A DNA stretch of 64,000 nt from contig CAZKVC010000002.1 in assembly GCA_964556115.1 (NCBI GenBank), forward strand, positions 213,522-277,521. The letters are read 5' to 3'. Below, one piece after another: positions 49,269 through 57,907 of this stretch. The translations under genes and the position numbers were made by a program. The DNA comes from Parvularcula sp964556115. GTDB taxonomy: Bacteria; Pseudomonadota; Alphaproteobacteria; Caulobacterales; Parvularculaceae. The first letter of the stretch is position 1. Each line of letters begins with the position of its first letter. The notes beneath the pieces are model-generated. The model worked only from the letters and a program-made list of their open reading frames with translations. It was not told the DNA's origin and did no database searches.

Positions 49269-51485
49269 TCAGAAGCCGAGAACGTCGAATTTCACAAGAA
49301 AGGCGCGGTTCTGTTCGAACCCGCCCAACGAGCTATCGTTGAAGAGATAACGGACGGAGACGCCGAGGCACTGGTTGGCCACGCGCAGCGCGACAGAAGT
49401 CCTGGTCGTATTGCCGCTGTCGAGGTTCTGGGCCTGGGTCGCGCCGATGCTGATATTCCTGTTGAGTTTCAGGGAGGTGCTGAGCACGAGGAATTCGTCC
49501 AGCGGCTGGACGTTGTTGAACTCCTCTCCTTGCACCCTCAGATAATTCAGCCTTCCCCTCAAGGGTCCGATCCTGCTCGAAACAGAAGACTCAAGCCGCC
49601 TGAACTCGCCGCTCTCGTCATCAATGCGGAAACGGTTGTCGATGATGAGGCGTCGGCCGAGCCTGACGTCCACCGCCCCCACGAAGTCTGAGCGGGTCTC
49701 GCCAAGGCCATTGCCTTCAAGAAAACTCCGGGTCTCCTGCGCCCGGTATTGAAGCCCGAAGCTCGAATTGACCGTCAGCGCCTCGCCGAGGACGGCCGTT
49801 GTCGCGAGCCCGACATTGAGGCGCTGGCCATCCTCCCAGAGATCGAGACCCGACGACTTGTTCCAGTCGAAAAGGGTTACGGTATCGAATTGAAAGAACT
49901 GGCTGTCTTCGTTGAGGACTTCTTCGCTGAAGTCCCGGTTCGGACTGGCGACAAGCTGGACCCGCGGTTCGATAACGAAGCTCGTGTTCTCCCTGATGCG
50001 GGCGATCGGATAGGACCACTCAGCGCCAATGGTGGGCAGGAAGCGCGTGGTGGTGAAGCTTTCGCCTTCCAGGTCCTTTGGGAAGGCCTCGCGGCAGCGC
50101 TCATAGAAGCGGTCTTCGACATTGCACTGCTGAACGCCTCGATTGAACTGGTCGTAGCGGTAGCCGTCACCACGCAGCTCACCGAAAAATTCGAAGCGGT
50201 GGCCTGAATCGGTGATCCGGACGCGGTTGTAGCGCATCTGGGCCACGGCCCGCATGGAGTCGAGACCTTCCTCCCTGTCGAGAGCGAGGAAATGGCCTTC
50301 CACCTCGAGTTCGCCGCCCCACAGGTCGAACTCCTGTCGATGGCGCAGGCGCGGCAGCGCATTTGCGGTGAAAGCCTGGTCCTCATTGAAGCGCAGGGTC
50401 TGAAAGAGGATGCCCGTGATATCCGTGGAACTCGTCGCCGTATCGCGGCGGAAGTCGATGCTGCTCTGCAGGCGGTCGGGGCTCAGGAGGGTGACATTGT
50501 CCAGCAGCTGACCGACCGGTCGGATGTCGTATGTCAGCAGGTAACCCTTGTCCGAGACCGCATCGATGTCGGCCTCCATCGAGAAACCGAACGGTAGGTC
50601 GCCGCGCTGGTAGTTGCTGAACCAGTGCCAGCGGGTCTCTTCCGGCTGGCCGGGCTCCTGGCTCAGATCGTTGGTCGGATTGATGAAACCCGCCTGCACC
50701 ACGGCGCGGCTCTCATAGGTGTTGCGCCGCCATTCGCCCTTCAGGAGCGTTCCGAGATTGGAATAATGCCGCGGCGCGAAAGTCAGGTCCTGATAGTTCG
50801 AGATGGCCCAGTAATAGGGAAGCTCGGTCTCGACGCCTGTCCGGTCCGAATTGGCGATTTCCAGCGCCAGGAAACCGGACGCGCGGTCCAGCGATGGGTC
50901 GGGCACCTGGAGGTAGGGGATGTAGAAAGTCGGGATGCCGAAGACCTCAACCAGCGCATTGCGGAAACGCAGGACCTTGTCCTCTTCGTCCTGAACGACG
51001 CGGTTGGCCTTGAGCTGCCAGAGGGGACGGTCGCGCCTGAGGCCCTGATCGCAGACCGGACAGAGGGTGAAGACCGACTTGCGCAGCTCGTTCTTCCCGC
51101 TCTCGCGCTGGATCGCGGAGGCTGCGGCAAGATTGCCATTGGTTCCCACCTCGCTGGCGAAAACTTCGATGAAGGCGTTCTCGAGATCGCTGGAGAGGAC
51201 GGCCTCCTCGGCGAAGTAGAGGTTCCCGTCTTCGTCCTTCACCGCGACATTTCCGTAAGCGGTGATGGTTTCCGTAAGCGGGTCGTAGACCACCCGGTCG
51301 GCCTTCAGAAACTGGCTGCCCGACGATGCCCTGACACCTCCCTCCGCGACGATCGGGCCGTTCTCGCTTTGCCGCGAGATCCGCTCAGCGGTGACGACGA
51401 CATCGCCCTCGGCCATCGTTTCGGCGCTGTCTTGCGGCTGGACCGTCAACGACGCAGCGAAGAGCAGCACGGCGGATAGAAGCAT
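49269..51485 (-). CDS. lptD: LPS assembly outer-membrane protein LptD
   Basis: LptD is the outer-membrane translocon for lipopolysaccharide. The 738-aa protein has a signal peptide, an OstA/LptA-like jellyroll (about 25-110; GDVVVTAERISRQSENGPIVAEGGV) and a large barrel ending in LGF. FTLCPVCDQGLR holds two of the cysteines, with NVEDRFYERC and ANQCLGVSVRY further on, which could form the LptD disulfides. The ATG at 51485 is preferred over an adjacent TTG. It is downstream of lptF-lptG, completing an LPS export cluster. Confidence 0.93.
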   Translation of the reverse strand: MLLSAVLLFAASLTVQPQDSAETMAEGDVVVTAERISRQSENGPIVAEGGVRASSGSQFLKADRVVYDPLTETITAYGNVAVKDEDGNLYFAEEAVLSSDLENAFIEVFASEVGTNGNLAAASAIQRESGKNELRKSVFTLCPVCDQGLRRDRPLWQLKANRVVQDEEDKVLRFRNALVEVFGIPTFYIPYLQVPDPSLDRASGFLALEIANSDRTGVETELPYYWAISNYQDLTFAPRHYSNLGTLLKGEWRRNTYESRAVVQAGFINPTNDLSQEPGQPEETRWHWFSNYQRGDLPFGFSMEADIDAVSDKGYLLTYDIRPVGQLLDNVTLLSPDRLQSSIDFRRDTATSSTDITGILFQTLRFNEDQAFTANALPRLRHRQEFDLWGGELEVEGHFLALDREEGLDSMRAVAQMRYNRVRITDSGHRFEFFGELRGDGYRYDQFNRGVQQCNVEDRFYERCREAFPKDLEGESFTTTRFLPTIGAEWSYPIARIRENTSFVIEPRVQLVASPNRDFSEEVLNEDSQFFQFDTVTLFDWNKSSGLDLWEDGQRLNVGLATTAVLGEALTVNSSFGLQYRAQETRSFLEGNGLGETRSDFVGAVDVRLGRRLIIDNRFRIDDESGEFRRLESSVSSRIGPLRGRLNYLRVQGEEFNNVQPLDEFLVLSTSLKLNRNISIGATQAQNLDSGNTTRTSVALRVANQCLGVSVRYLFNDSSLGGFEQNRAFLVKFDVLGF

Positions 51486-51570
51486 CAAGAAAACTCGCGA
51501 TGTGGCAGCGCGGCACCCGCCCTTAGCCAGACTTCGTTAACCGTCCTTGTTGGCTGACGCCAAGCCCTCG

Positions 51571-52674
51571 TCAGCCATCCTCGCGAAAGAGAATGGCGGA
51601 AAGACCCACCAGCAGGGTCACGAGCGGCGGGGTCCAGGCGGCGATCCTGACCGGGACGAGACTCGCCTCGGCCACGGCCTGGGAAAACTGGGTGAGGATG
51701 AAGGCGACGAATCCTGCCGCGATCCCGCCGATAATGAGCGCTGCCGTACCGCCGCCCCGGGCGTGGATCGGCAGGGCGAAGACCAGCGCGAGAACGGCCA
51801 TGGCGGCCAGCCGCACTGGCAGGGCGAGCAGCTCGTTCAGCCGCATGGCGAAGGGCTCGAGCGGAATGCCCGCATTGCCGAGCCGCTGCATCAGCCCCGG
51901 CAGGTTCCATAGGTTCAGGCTTTCAGGGCGCGTCCCCGACATGACGAGGTCGCGCATGGCAAAGGTGGTGGGGAAGGTGACGTTCCCCACGGGCCGACTT
52001 GCCGCTCCGCCGGGAACCGTGCGCTCGGCGTCGAGCAGGATGAGCTGCCGCCCGTCGAGGCGGGCGAGCGAAGCGTCGAAGCGTTCGATGAATGCACCGT
52101 CGAGTCCTTTGCGCCAGACGAAGACATCCAGGAAGCTGTCGCTCGCAAGGTCGAGATCGCTCGCCCTGATGAGAAGAACGCCGTCGTCGCCGGTCTGGCG
52201 CAGCCAGACGCCGTTCTCGAAGGCGCGGGGCGTCCGGTCGGCGCGGCCCCGGACATCTTCGAGAAGATTGTCGGCCGCCAGAGACATGCGGGTCGTCATG
52301 GGGTCGACAAGGGTCACGAGGACGGCCCCCAGGATGAGCGAAAGCAGCACCGGCGCCCAGACGATCCGCCAGACCGAAAAGCCTGCTGCCCGGAAGACCG
52401 CGACTTCCAGGGATTTGGCGAGCTGGGTGAAGGCCATCAATGTTCCGAAGAGAACGATGAACGGCGACAGGATCATCAAAAGCTGCGGTCCCCGCAGCAT
52501 GGTCAGGCGCATGGCGGTGCCGACGCCGCCTCTTTCGGCATTGCCGACCTGCCGGAGCGCTTCGAGGAAGTCGATCGAGACGATGAGGCCGAAGCAGGCC
52601 GCGGCCAGAATGCCGATCGCTACCAGCGTGCGGCGCATCAGGTAGCGCTCTGGAAGCGTGAGACCGATCCTCAT
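51571..52674 (-). CDS. lptG: LPS export ABC transporter permease LptG
   Basis: The 367-aa permease of the LptB2FG transporter has six membrane helices and a periplasmic beta-jellyroll (about 120-250). LERYLMRRTL-type start, FIVLFGTLMAFTQLAKSLEVAVFRAAGFSVWRI (the coupling region) and the C-terminal helices fit LptG. It overlaps lptF by 4 bp (ATGA). Confidence 0.94.
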   Translation of the reverse strand: MRIGLTLPERYLMRRTLVAIGILAAACFGLIVSIDFLEALRQVGNAERGGVGTAMRLTMLRGPQLLMILSPFIVLFGTLMAFTQLAKSLEVAVFRAAGFSVWRIVWAPVLLSLILGAVLVTLVDPMTTRMSLAADNLLEDVRGRADRTPRAFENGVWLRQTGDDGVLLIRASDLDLASDSFLDVFVWRKGLDGAFIERFDASLARLDGRQLILLDAERTVPGGAASRPVGNVTFPTTFAMRDLVMSGTRPESLNLWNLPGLMQRLGNAGIPLEPFAMRLNELLALPVRLAAMAVLALVFALPIHARGGGTAALIIGGIAAGFVAFILTQFSQAVAEASLVPVRIAAWTPPLVTLLVGLSAILFREDG

Positions 52675-53813
52675 GCCGGGGCCTCCGCTTCAGGCGAAGG
52701 CTCGGTGTCGTTCAGGGGCGGCTTCCTGAAGCGGGAAGGATGCAGGAGGGCGAAGGTCGCATAGACGATCGTGCCGAGAGGAAGGGCGTATTGAAGCCCG
52801 TTGAAGACGGGCGCTTCGCCGGAAAGGCTCTGGGTCAGGAAGCCGAGAATGCGAAGCCCTGCGGCGGTGACGGCCGCCAGCAATATGCGCCTGCCATAGC
52901 CGCGCCTGTTGGTGGTCGCGCCGAGCATGAAGAGTGAAGCCAAAAGCGTGAACGCGAGGGCATAGAGCGGCGTCGATAGCCGGGCATGCGCTTCGGCGAG
53001 GAAGCGCTCCTGATATTGCTGGTCATAGGGGCGGGAGAGATCGGGATTGAACAGCTCCGACAGGAAACGCTCTTCGGGCTCATAGGGCTTGGTAATGGGG
53101 GCGGAGCTGTCGAACTCAGCCAGGTCGATGGCGGTCTCGTTGAAACGGACGATCTCGATCTTGCCGTTGTTGCGGTTGAGCTGCTGCCCGGTTCCCCGCA
53201 GCAGAAGAAGCGCCGGGCCGTTGTCGGTCATCGTGAAAAGGCCGTTCTCGGCGGTGTAGGTTACCTCCCGCATCGGGTTGCGGCTGTCATGGATATGCAC
53301 GCCGACATACTGATCGCCTGGCCTGACATCCTCGGCGTAGAAGGTGACCCCCGGCGTCAGGTTGGCGAACACCCTGTCCCGGATCAGCGAGGATGCGATG
53401 TTCGAGCGCACATCCCAGATCGTGTCGCGAAGCTGGCGGTGGCTGCGCGGACCCAGGTCGAGATTGATGAAATAGATGAGCCCCATCGCCATGATCGCGA
53501 GCAGAAACAGCGGCCGGGCGATGCGGAACCGGCTTGCACCCGCAGCGCGCATGACCGGGATCTCGCTGTCCACCATCAATGCGTTCAACACGTATATACA
53601 GGCGGCCAGAAGCGCGATGGGCGCGACGATGCCAACCAGGCTGGGAATCAGGAGCAGGGTGATCTTCACGAAGACCGAAAGTGTGCCGCCATCGTCGACG
53701 ATGATGTCCATGCGCTGCAGCACCTGGGTCAGCCATGCGATGGCCGTGGTGCAGGTCAGAATCAGAACGAAGGGCAGGGCCGCTGCCTTGAAGATATAGC
53801 GGTCGAGGCGGCT
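52671..53813 (-). CDS. lptF: LPS export ABC transporter permease LptF
   Basis: The 380-aa partner permease has the same layout: SRLDRYIFKAAALPFVLIL at the N-terminus, PIALLAACIYVLNALMVDSEIPVMRAAGASRFRI in the coupling region, and a periplasmic jellyroll (about 120-255). I start it at the TTG at 53813, with GGGAAG 5 bp upstream, because this gives the family N-terminus. A TTG at 53855 would add 14 unconserved residues. The lptF-lptG-lptD row is divergent from pepA, as in many proteobacteria. Confidence 0.92.
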   Translation of the reverse strand, partial: SRLDRYIFKAAALPFVLILTCTTAIAWLTQVLQRMDIIVDDGGTLSVFVKITLLLIPSLVGIVAPIALLAACIYVLNALMVDSEIPVMRAAGASRFRIARPLFLLAIMAMGLIYFINLDLGPRSHRQLRDTIWDVRSNIASSLIRDRVFANLTPGVTFYAEDVRPGDQYVGVHIHDSRNPMREVTYTAENGLFTMTDNGPALLLLRGTGQQLNRNNGKIEIVRFNETAIDLAEFDSSAPITKPYEPEERFLSELFNPDLSRPYDQQYQERFLAEAHARLSTPLYALAFTLLASLFMLGATTNRRGYGRRILLAAVTAAGLRILGFLTQSLSGEAPVFNGLQYALPLGTIVYATFALLHPSRFRKPPLNDTEPSPEAEAPA

Positions 53814-53923
53814 CAACGGGGCTTCCCGAACATGTTGACGTTGCGTGGTTCCCAAGTGGGTTCAACGCGCCTAGCACGGCGGCGACTGAGACTTCGAGCC
53901 CTTGATTGCCGGGAGAACCCAAA

Positions 53924-55375
53924 ATGAATGTCAACTTCACCAGCGAGCTTCCACGAAACGGCATGATCGTGGTGCCGGTCGGCAAGGACCGCGACATCAC
54001 CCTGCCGCGTGGTCTCGAAGCGGCCGAGAGCCAGGCCAACCGCGCTGCCAAGGCATCGGACTTCACCGGAAAGGCCGGGCAGAGCGTTGTGATCGCCGGT
54101 CCCGAAGCGCTGCCCGCAGCGACGCTGGTTCTTCTGGGTGCCGGAGAGATCAACACCTCCGACACGCTGGCAATGCAGAAGCTCGGCGGCAAGGCTGCGG
54201 TCATGGCCGGGAAGAAGGTCGAGAGCCTGACCATCGCCGCCCCGGAAGGCGCGGCGGCCGCCATGGCCTTCGGCGCGCTCCAGCGCAGCTACAGCTTCAC
54301 TCACTACAAGAAGAAGGCCGAGGCCGACGAGCTGCCCAAGCTGCGCAGCATCAACATTCTGACCGACGAGCCTGACGCCGAGAAGGATTTCGGGCCGATG
54401 AACGCGGCCTATGAAGGCGTCAAGCTGGCCCGTGACCTCGTCACCGAGCCGCCGAACGTCCTCTATCCGATGAGCTATGCCGAGCGCTGCCGCGAGGAGC
54501 TGGAAAGCCACGGCGTCGAAGTCGAGGTCCTTGGTGAAGCCGAACTCTCCAAGCTCGGCATGCACATGATGCTCGGCGTCGGCCAGGGCTCGGTTCGGGA
54601 CAGCCAGCTCGTCGTCATGCGCTGGAACGGCGGCAAGGAGGGCGACAAGCCCCTCGCGCTGGTCGGCAAGGGTGTGACCTTCGACACGGGCGGCATCTCG
54701 CTCAAGCCCGGTGCGAACATGGACGAGATGAAGATGGACATGGGCGGCTCCGCCGCGGTCGTGGGCGCGATGCGCGCGCTGGCCGGGCGCAAGGCCGCCT
54801 GCAATGTCGTCGGCCTGATCGGCCTGGTCGAGAACATGCCCGACGGCAATGCCCAGCGCCCGGGCGATATCGTCACCTCGATGTCCGGCCAGACGGTCGA
54901 GATTCTCAACACCGACGCCGAAGGCCGCCTCGTCCTCGGTGATGTCCTGACCTACGCCCAGCAGACCTACCGCCCCAAGGCGATCATCGATCTTGCCACC
55001 CTGACCGGCGCGATCCTGGTCGCTCTCGCGAGCGAGTATGCCGGCATGTTCACCGAGGACGACCAGCTCGCCGCCTCGCTGATGGACGCGGCAGCCGCGT
55101 CGGGTGATCCGCTGTGGCGCATGCCGCTGGGCGATGCGCACCGCGACATGATCAAGTCCGACGTGGCCGACATGAAGAATATCGGCGGACGCGACGGCGG
55201 TAGCTCCTCTGCGGCGGCTTTCCTCTCCCGTTTCGTGGAGAAGGGCGTCTCCTGGGCCCACCTCGATATCGCGGGCACCGCCTGGAAGAAGAAGGACAGC
55301 GACACCGAGCCCAAGGGCGCCACCGGCTACGGCGTGCGCCTTCTCGATGCCTGGGTGCGTCAGTACGAAGGCTGA
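53924..55375 (+). CDS. pepA: Cytosol (leucyl) aminopeptidase
   Basis: The 483-aa M17 metallopeptidase has the metal and active-site motifs VGKGVTFDTGGISLKP, MKMDMGGSAAV, and the family signature NTDAEGRLVLGD. It removes N-terminal residues from peptides as a hexamer in the cytoplasm. GGGAG lies 8 bp before the ATG at 53924. The divergent neighbour lptF is a common partner of pepA. Confidence 0.96.
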   Translation: MNVNFTSELPRNGMIVVPVGKDRDITLPRGLEAAESQANRAAKASDFTGKAGQSVVIAGPEALPAATLVLLGAGEINTSDTLAMQKLGGKAAVMAGKKVESLTIAAPEGAAAAMAFGALQRSYSFTHYKKKAEADELPKLRSINILTDEPDAEKDFGPMNAAYEGVKLARDLVTEPPNVLYPMSYAERCREELESHGVEVEVLGEAELSKLGMHMMLGVGQGSVRDSQLVVMRWNGGKEGDKPLALVGKGVTFDTGGISLKPGANMDEMKMDMGGSAAVVGAMRALAGRKAACNVVGLIGLVENMPDGNAQRPGDIVTSMSGQTVEILNTDAEGRLVLGDVLTYAQQTYRPKAIIDLATLTGAILVALASEYAGMFTEDDQLAASLMDAAAASGDPLWRMPLGDAHRDMIKSDVADMKNIGGRDGGSSSAAAFLSRFVEKGVSWAHLDIAGTAWKKKDSDTEPKGATGYGVRLLDAWVRQYEG

Positions 55376-55387
55376 CGCGCCGAAGCC

Positions 55388-55873
55388 TTAGCGTTGGGAA
55401 GGCCGGTCTTTGAGGCCGGCCTTCTCGATCCCGGCGCGGGCGCAGCGGGCGTCGTCGGCAGCCGACGCTCCTGAGACGCCGACCGCGCCGACAAGCGTGC
55501 CGTCCGCTGAATAGACCGGAACGCCGCCTTCCACCGGCGGGCCCTGAGTCGCAAAGGCCCAGCCATAGCGGCCTTCGCCGACCATGTCGGAAAGCCCCTT
55601 GGTCTCCGCTCCCCATCGCGCGCTGTAGTCGGCCTTGGCCATCGCCAGATCGGCCGGCCCCTGGCGTAGCCCGTCCATCCGGCGATAGCCCGCGAGCCGC
55701 AGGCGGTCGTCGATCACCGCGATCGCGACCGTCAGCTCCTCATCGTCGGCGAGGGTGTGGCAACCGCTGATGATCGCCTGCACCGAAGCGTCGGAAAGGC
55801 GCGGCGCTTCGGTCTGGATGAAGGCTGCGTTCGCGGTCAGGGCCAGAAGCGAGGTGAGGGCAGGTGTCAGCAT
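55388..55873 (-). CDS. Exported GlcG/HbpS-like heme-degrading family protein
   Basis: The 161-aa protein has a short signal-like N-terminus (to about residue 17) and the GlcG/HbpS fold: ITVAIAVIDD-type strand, GYRRMDG, then AKADYSARWG, GGVPVYSADGTLVGAVGVSGASAADDARCA. The family binds small ligands such as heme or cobalamin, or assists oxidases. The exact ligand is not known here. GGAGGAG lies 6 bp before the ATG. Its 3' end contains a 9-bp inverted repeat (55406-55433 region) near the pepA stop. Confidence 0.83.
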   Translation of the reverse strand: MLTPALTSLLALTANAAFIQTEAPRLSDASVQAIISGCHTLADDEELTVAIAVIDDRLRLAGYRRMDGLRQGPADLAMAKADYSARWGAETKGLSDMVGEGRYGWAFATQGPPVEGGVPVYSADGTLVGAVGVSGASAADDARCARAGIEKAGLKDRPSQR

Positions 55874-55941
55874 TGTCTGTCTCCTCCGTTTGAACCGGAG
55901 GGAACGGGATCGCGGGGCGGCGGGCAACCGCTTTGCGCAGG

Positions 55942-57855
55942 TCAGCCCCTTGGATGGAAGTGATCGTAGATCCGCTCGGCCAGGCTTTCCGATATTCCGT
56001 CCACGGCCATGAGGTCGGAAGCCTTGGCACGGGCGACCCCCTTCGCCGAGCCGAAATGGTGGAGGAGGGCTTTCTTGCGTGCAGCGCCCACCCCTTCGAT
56101 CTGGTCGAGGGGGTTCGCCTTCATCTGCTGCGCGCGCTTGTTGCGCTGGGCGCCGATGGCGAAGCGGTGCGCCTCGTCGCGCAGCCTTTGAAGATAGTAG
56201 AGCACCGGCGAGCGCGGCGGCAGCATGAAGGGCTGGCGGCCGGGAGCGAAGAACTGGTCGACGGCCGAGGCGGAGCGGTCCGCGATGCGTCCTCCCCGGG
56301 CATCCTCACGCCGTGCCTTGGCGATGGTGAGAAGCATGACCTCGCCGCCTTCGAGGTCCGGCCCGACCCTGATCCCGGCGTCTTCCATCGCGTCCTTGGC
56401 GGCGGAGAGCTGGCCCAGGCCGCCGTCAATGACGACGAGACCCGGCCAATCCTCCTGACCCGGCGCGCTTTCCTTGATGAGGCGGGAGAAACGCCGCGAG
56501 AGCACCTCGCGCATGGCGCCGAAATCGTCGCCGCCCTGGACCTCTTCGGACCTGATGTTGAACTTGCGGTAGCGGTTGCGCTCGAAGCCCTCTTCACCCG
56601 AAACGATCATGGCACCGACCATCCCCGTACCGCCTATATGGGAGTTGTCATAGCACTCCACCCGGGCAGGCGGCGCTGTCAGCTCCAAGGTCTCGCAAAG
56701 CGCAGCCATGAGCCGCTTCTGGCTGGCGGTGTCGGCAAGGCGGCGCCCGAGTGCCTCGCGGGCATTCATCAGCGCATGTTTGACCAGCGCCCGCTTCTCG
56801 CCGCGCTGGGGCACGCTGACCTCGACGCGGCGGCCAGCCTTGATGCCGAGGGCCTCTCCGAGAAGCTCCTGCTCGGGAATGTCCTCGGACAGGAAGATCA
56901 TCCGCGGCGGCGGGTTGCCGTCATAGAACTGGCTGAGGAACGAGGCGAGCACGTCCTTCGGCGTGACTTCCCTGTCCGCCTTCGGAAAGAACGCCCGGCT
57001 TCCGAGGTTCTGCCCTGCACGGAAGAAGAAGGCCTGGATGCAGCTCTGCCCGCCGTCGGCGTGAACGGCGAAGACGTCCGCTTCCTCGATCGAGCCTGGG
57101 TTGATGCCCTGGCTTTCGGTCAGGTGGGCGATGGCGCGGATACGGTCGCGCAGGCGCGCCGCACGCTCGAAATCGAGGTCTTCGGCGGCGCCTTCCATCT
57201 CGCGGGACAGCTCAGCCGTCACGGCTTTGTTGTCGCCCTTGAGAAAACGCGTCGCTTCCTGAACAAGCTCCGCATACTGCTTTTCGTCGACAACACCCGT
57301 ACACGGCGCGGAGCAGCGCTTGATCTGGTAGAGAAGGCAGGGACGCTCGCGGTTCTCGAAGACGCTGTCACTGCAGCTTCGCAGAAGGAATGCCTTCTGG
57401 AGGGTGTTGAGCCCGCGGTTCACCGCACCGGCGCTGGCAAAAGGGCCGAAATACTCGCCCGGCCTCTTCTGAGCGCCGCGGTGCTTGAGGATCTGCGGGA
57501 ACTGATGGTCCTTGGCGATGAGGATCGAGGAGAAGCTCTTGTCGTCGCGCAGCAGCACATTGTACCGCGGGCGGAGCGACTTGATGAGGTTCGCTTCGAG
57601 AAGAAGCGCCTCGGTCTCCGAGTCCGTGACCACGAACTCCATCGCCCGGGTCTCGCGGATCATCCGTGCGATGCGGTTCGAATGGCCGTTGAGGGTCGCG
57701 TAGTTGGAGACCCGCGCCTTCAGGTTCCGGGCCTTGCCGACATAGAGAACCTCGCCGCCTTCGCCGAACATGCGGTAGACCCCCGGGCGCGGCGGCAGGC
57801 GCCGCACTTCGTCGGCGATCAGTTCGTGACCCTTCAAGGCGACAGGCGAGCTCAT
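55942..57855 (-). CDS. uvrC: Excinuclease ABC subunit C
   Basis: UvrC makes both incisions in nucleotide excision repair. The 637-aa protein has an N-terminal GIY-YIG nuclease (PGVYRMFGEGG, VLYVGKARNLKARV), a cysteine cluster region (RPCLLYQIKRCSAPCTG), and a UVR domain that binds UvrB (about 205-245). The C-terminal RNase H-like nuclease follows (ECYDNSHIGGT, VVIDGGLGQL), and then helix-hairpin-helix repeats. The length is normal. It is in line with the RND pump gene, 52 bp downstream. Confidence 0.97.
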   Translation of the reverse strand: MSSPVALKGHELIADEVRRLPPRPGVYRMFGEGGEVLYVGKARNLKARVSNYATLNGHSNRIARMIRETRAMEFVVTDSETEALLLEANLIKSLRPRYNVLLRDDKSFSSILIAKDHQFPQILKHRGAQKRPGEYFGPFASAGAVNRGLNTLQKAFLLRSCSDSVFENRERPCLLYQIKRCSAPCTGVVDEKQYAELVQEATRFLKGDNKAVTAELSREMEGAAEDLDFERAARLRDRIRAIAHLTESQGINPGSIEEADVFAVHADGGQSCIQAFFFRAGQNLGSRAFFPKADREVTPKDVLASFLSQFYDGNPPPRMIFLSEDIPEQELLGEALGIKAGRRVEVSVPQRGEKRALVKHALMNAREALGRRLADTASQKRLMAALCETLELTAPPARVECYDNSHIGGTGMVGAMIVSGEEGFERNRYRKFNIRSEEVQGGDDFGAMREVLSRRFSRLIKESAPGQEDWPGLVVIDGGLGQLSAAKDAMEDAGIRVGPDLEGGEVMLLTIAKARREDARGGRIADRSASAVDQFFAPGRQPFMLPPRSPVLYYLQRLRDEAHRFAIGAQRNKRAQQMKANPLDQIEGVGAARKKALLHHFGSAKGVARAKASDLMAVDGISESLAERIYDHFHPRG

Positions 57856-57907
57856 CGCGCTCCTTCATCGGCGGAAGCAGCGCCATAGCGAAAGCTGCGC
57901 GCGAGGC

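Noticed and set aside
55400..55435. GAAGGCCGG...CCGGCCTTC as a bidirectional terminator for pepA and the GlcG-like gene
   Set aside because: It lies inside the coding 3' end of the GlcG-like gene and has no T-run on either side.
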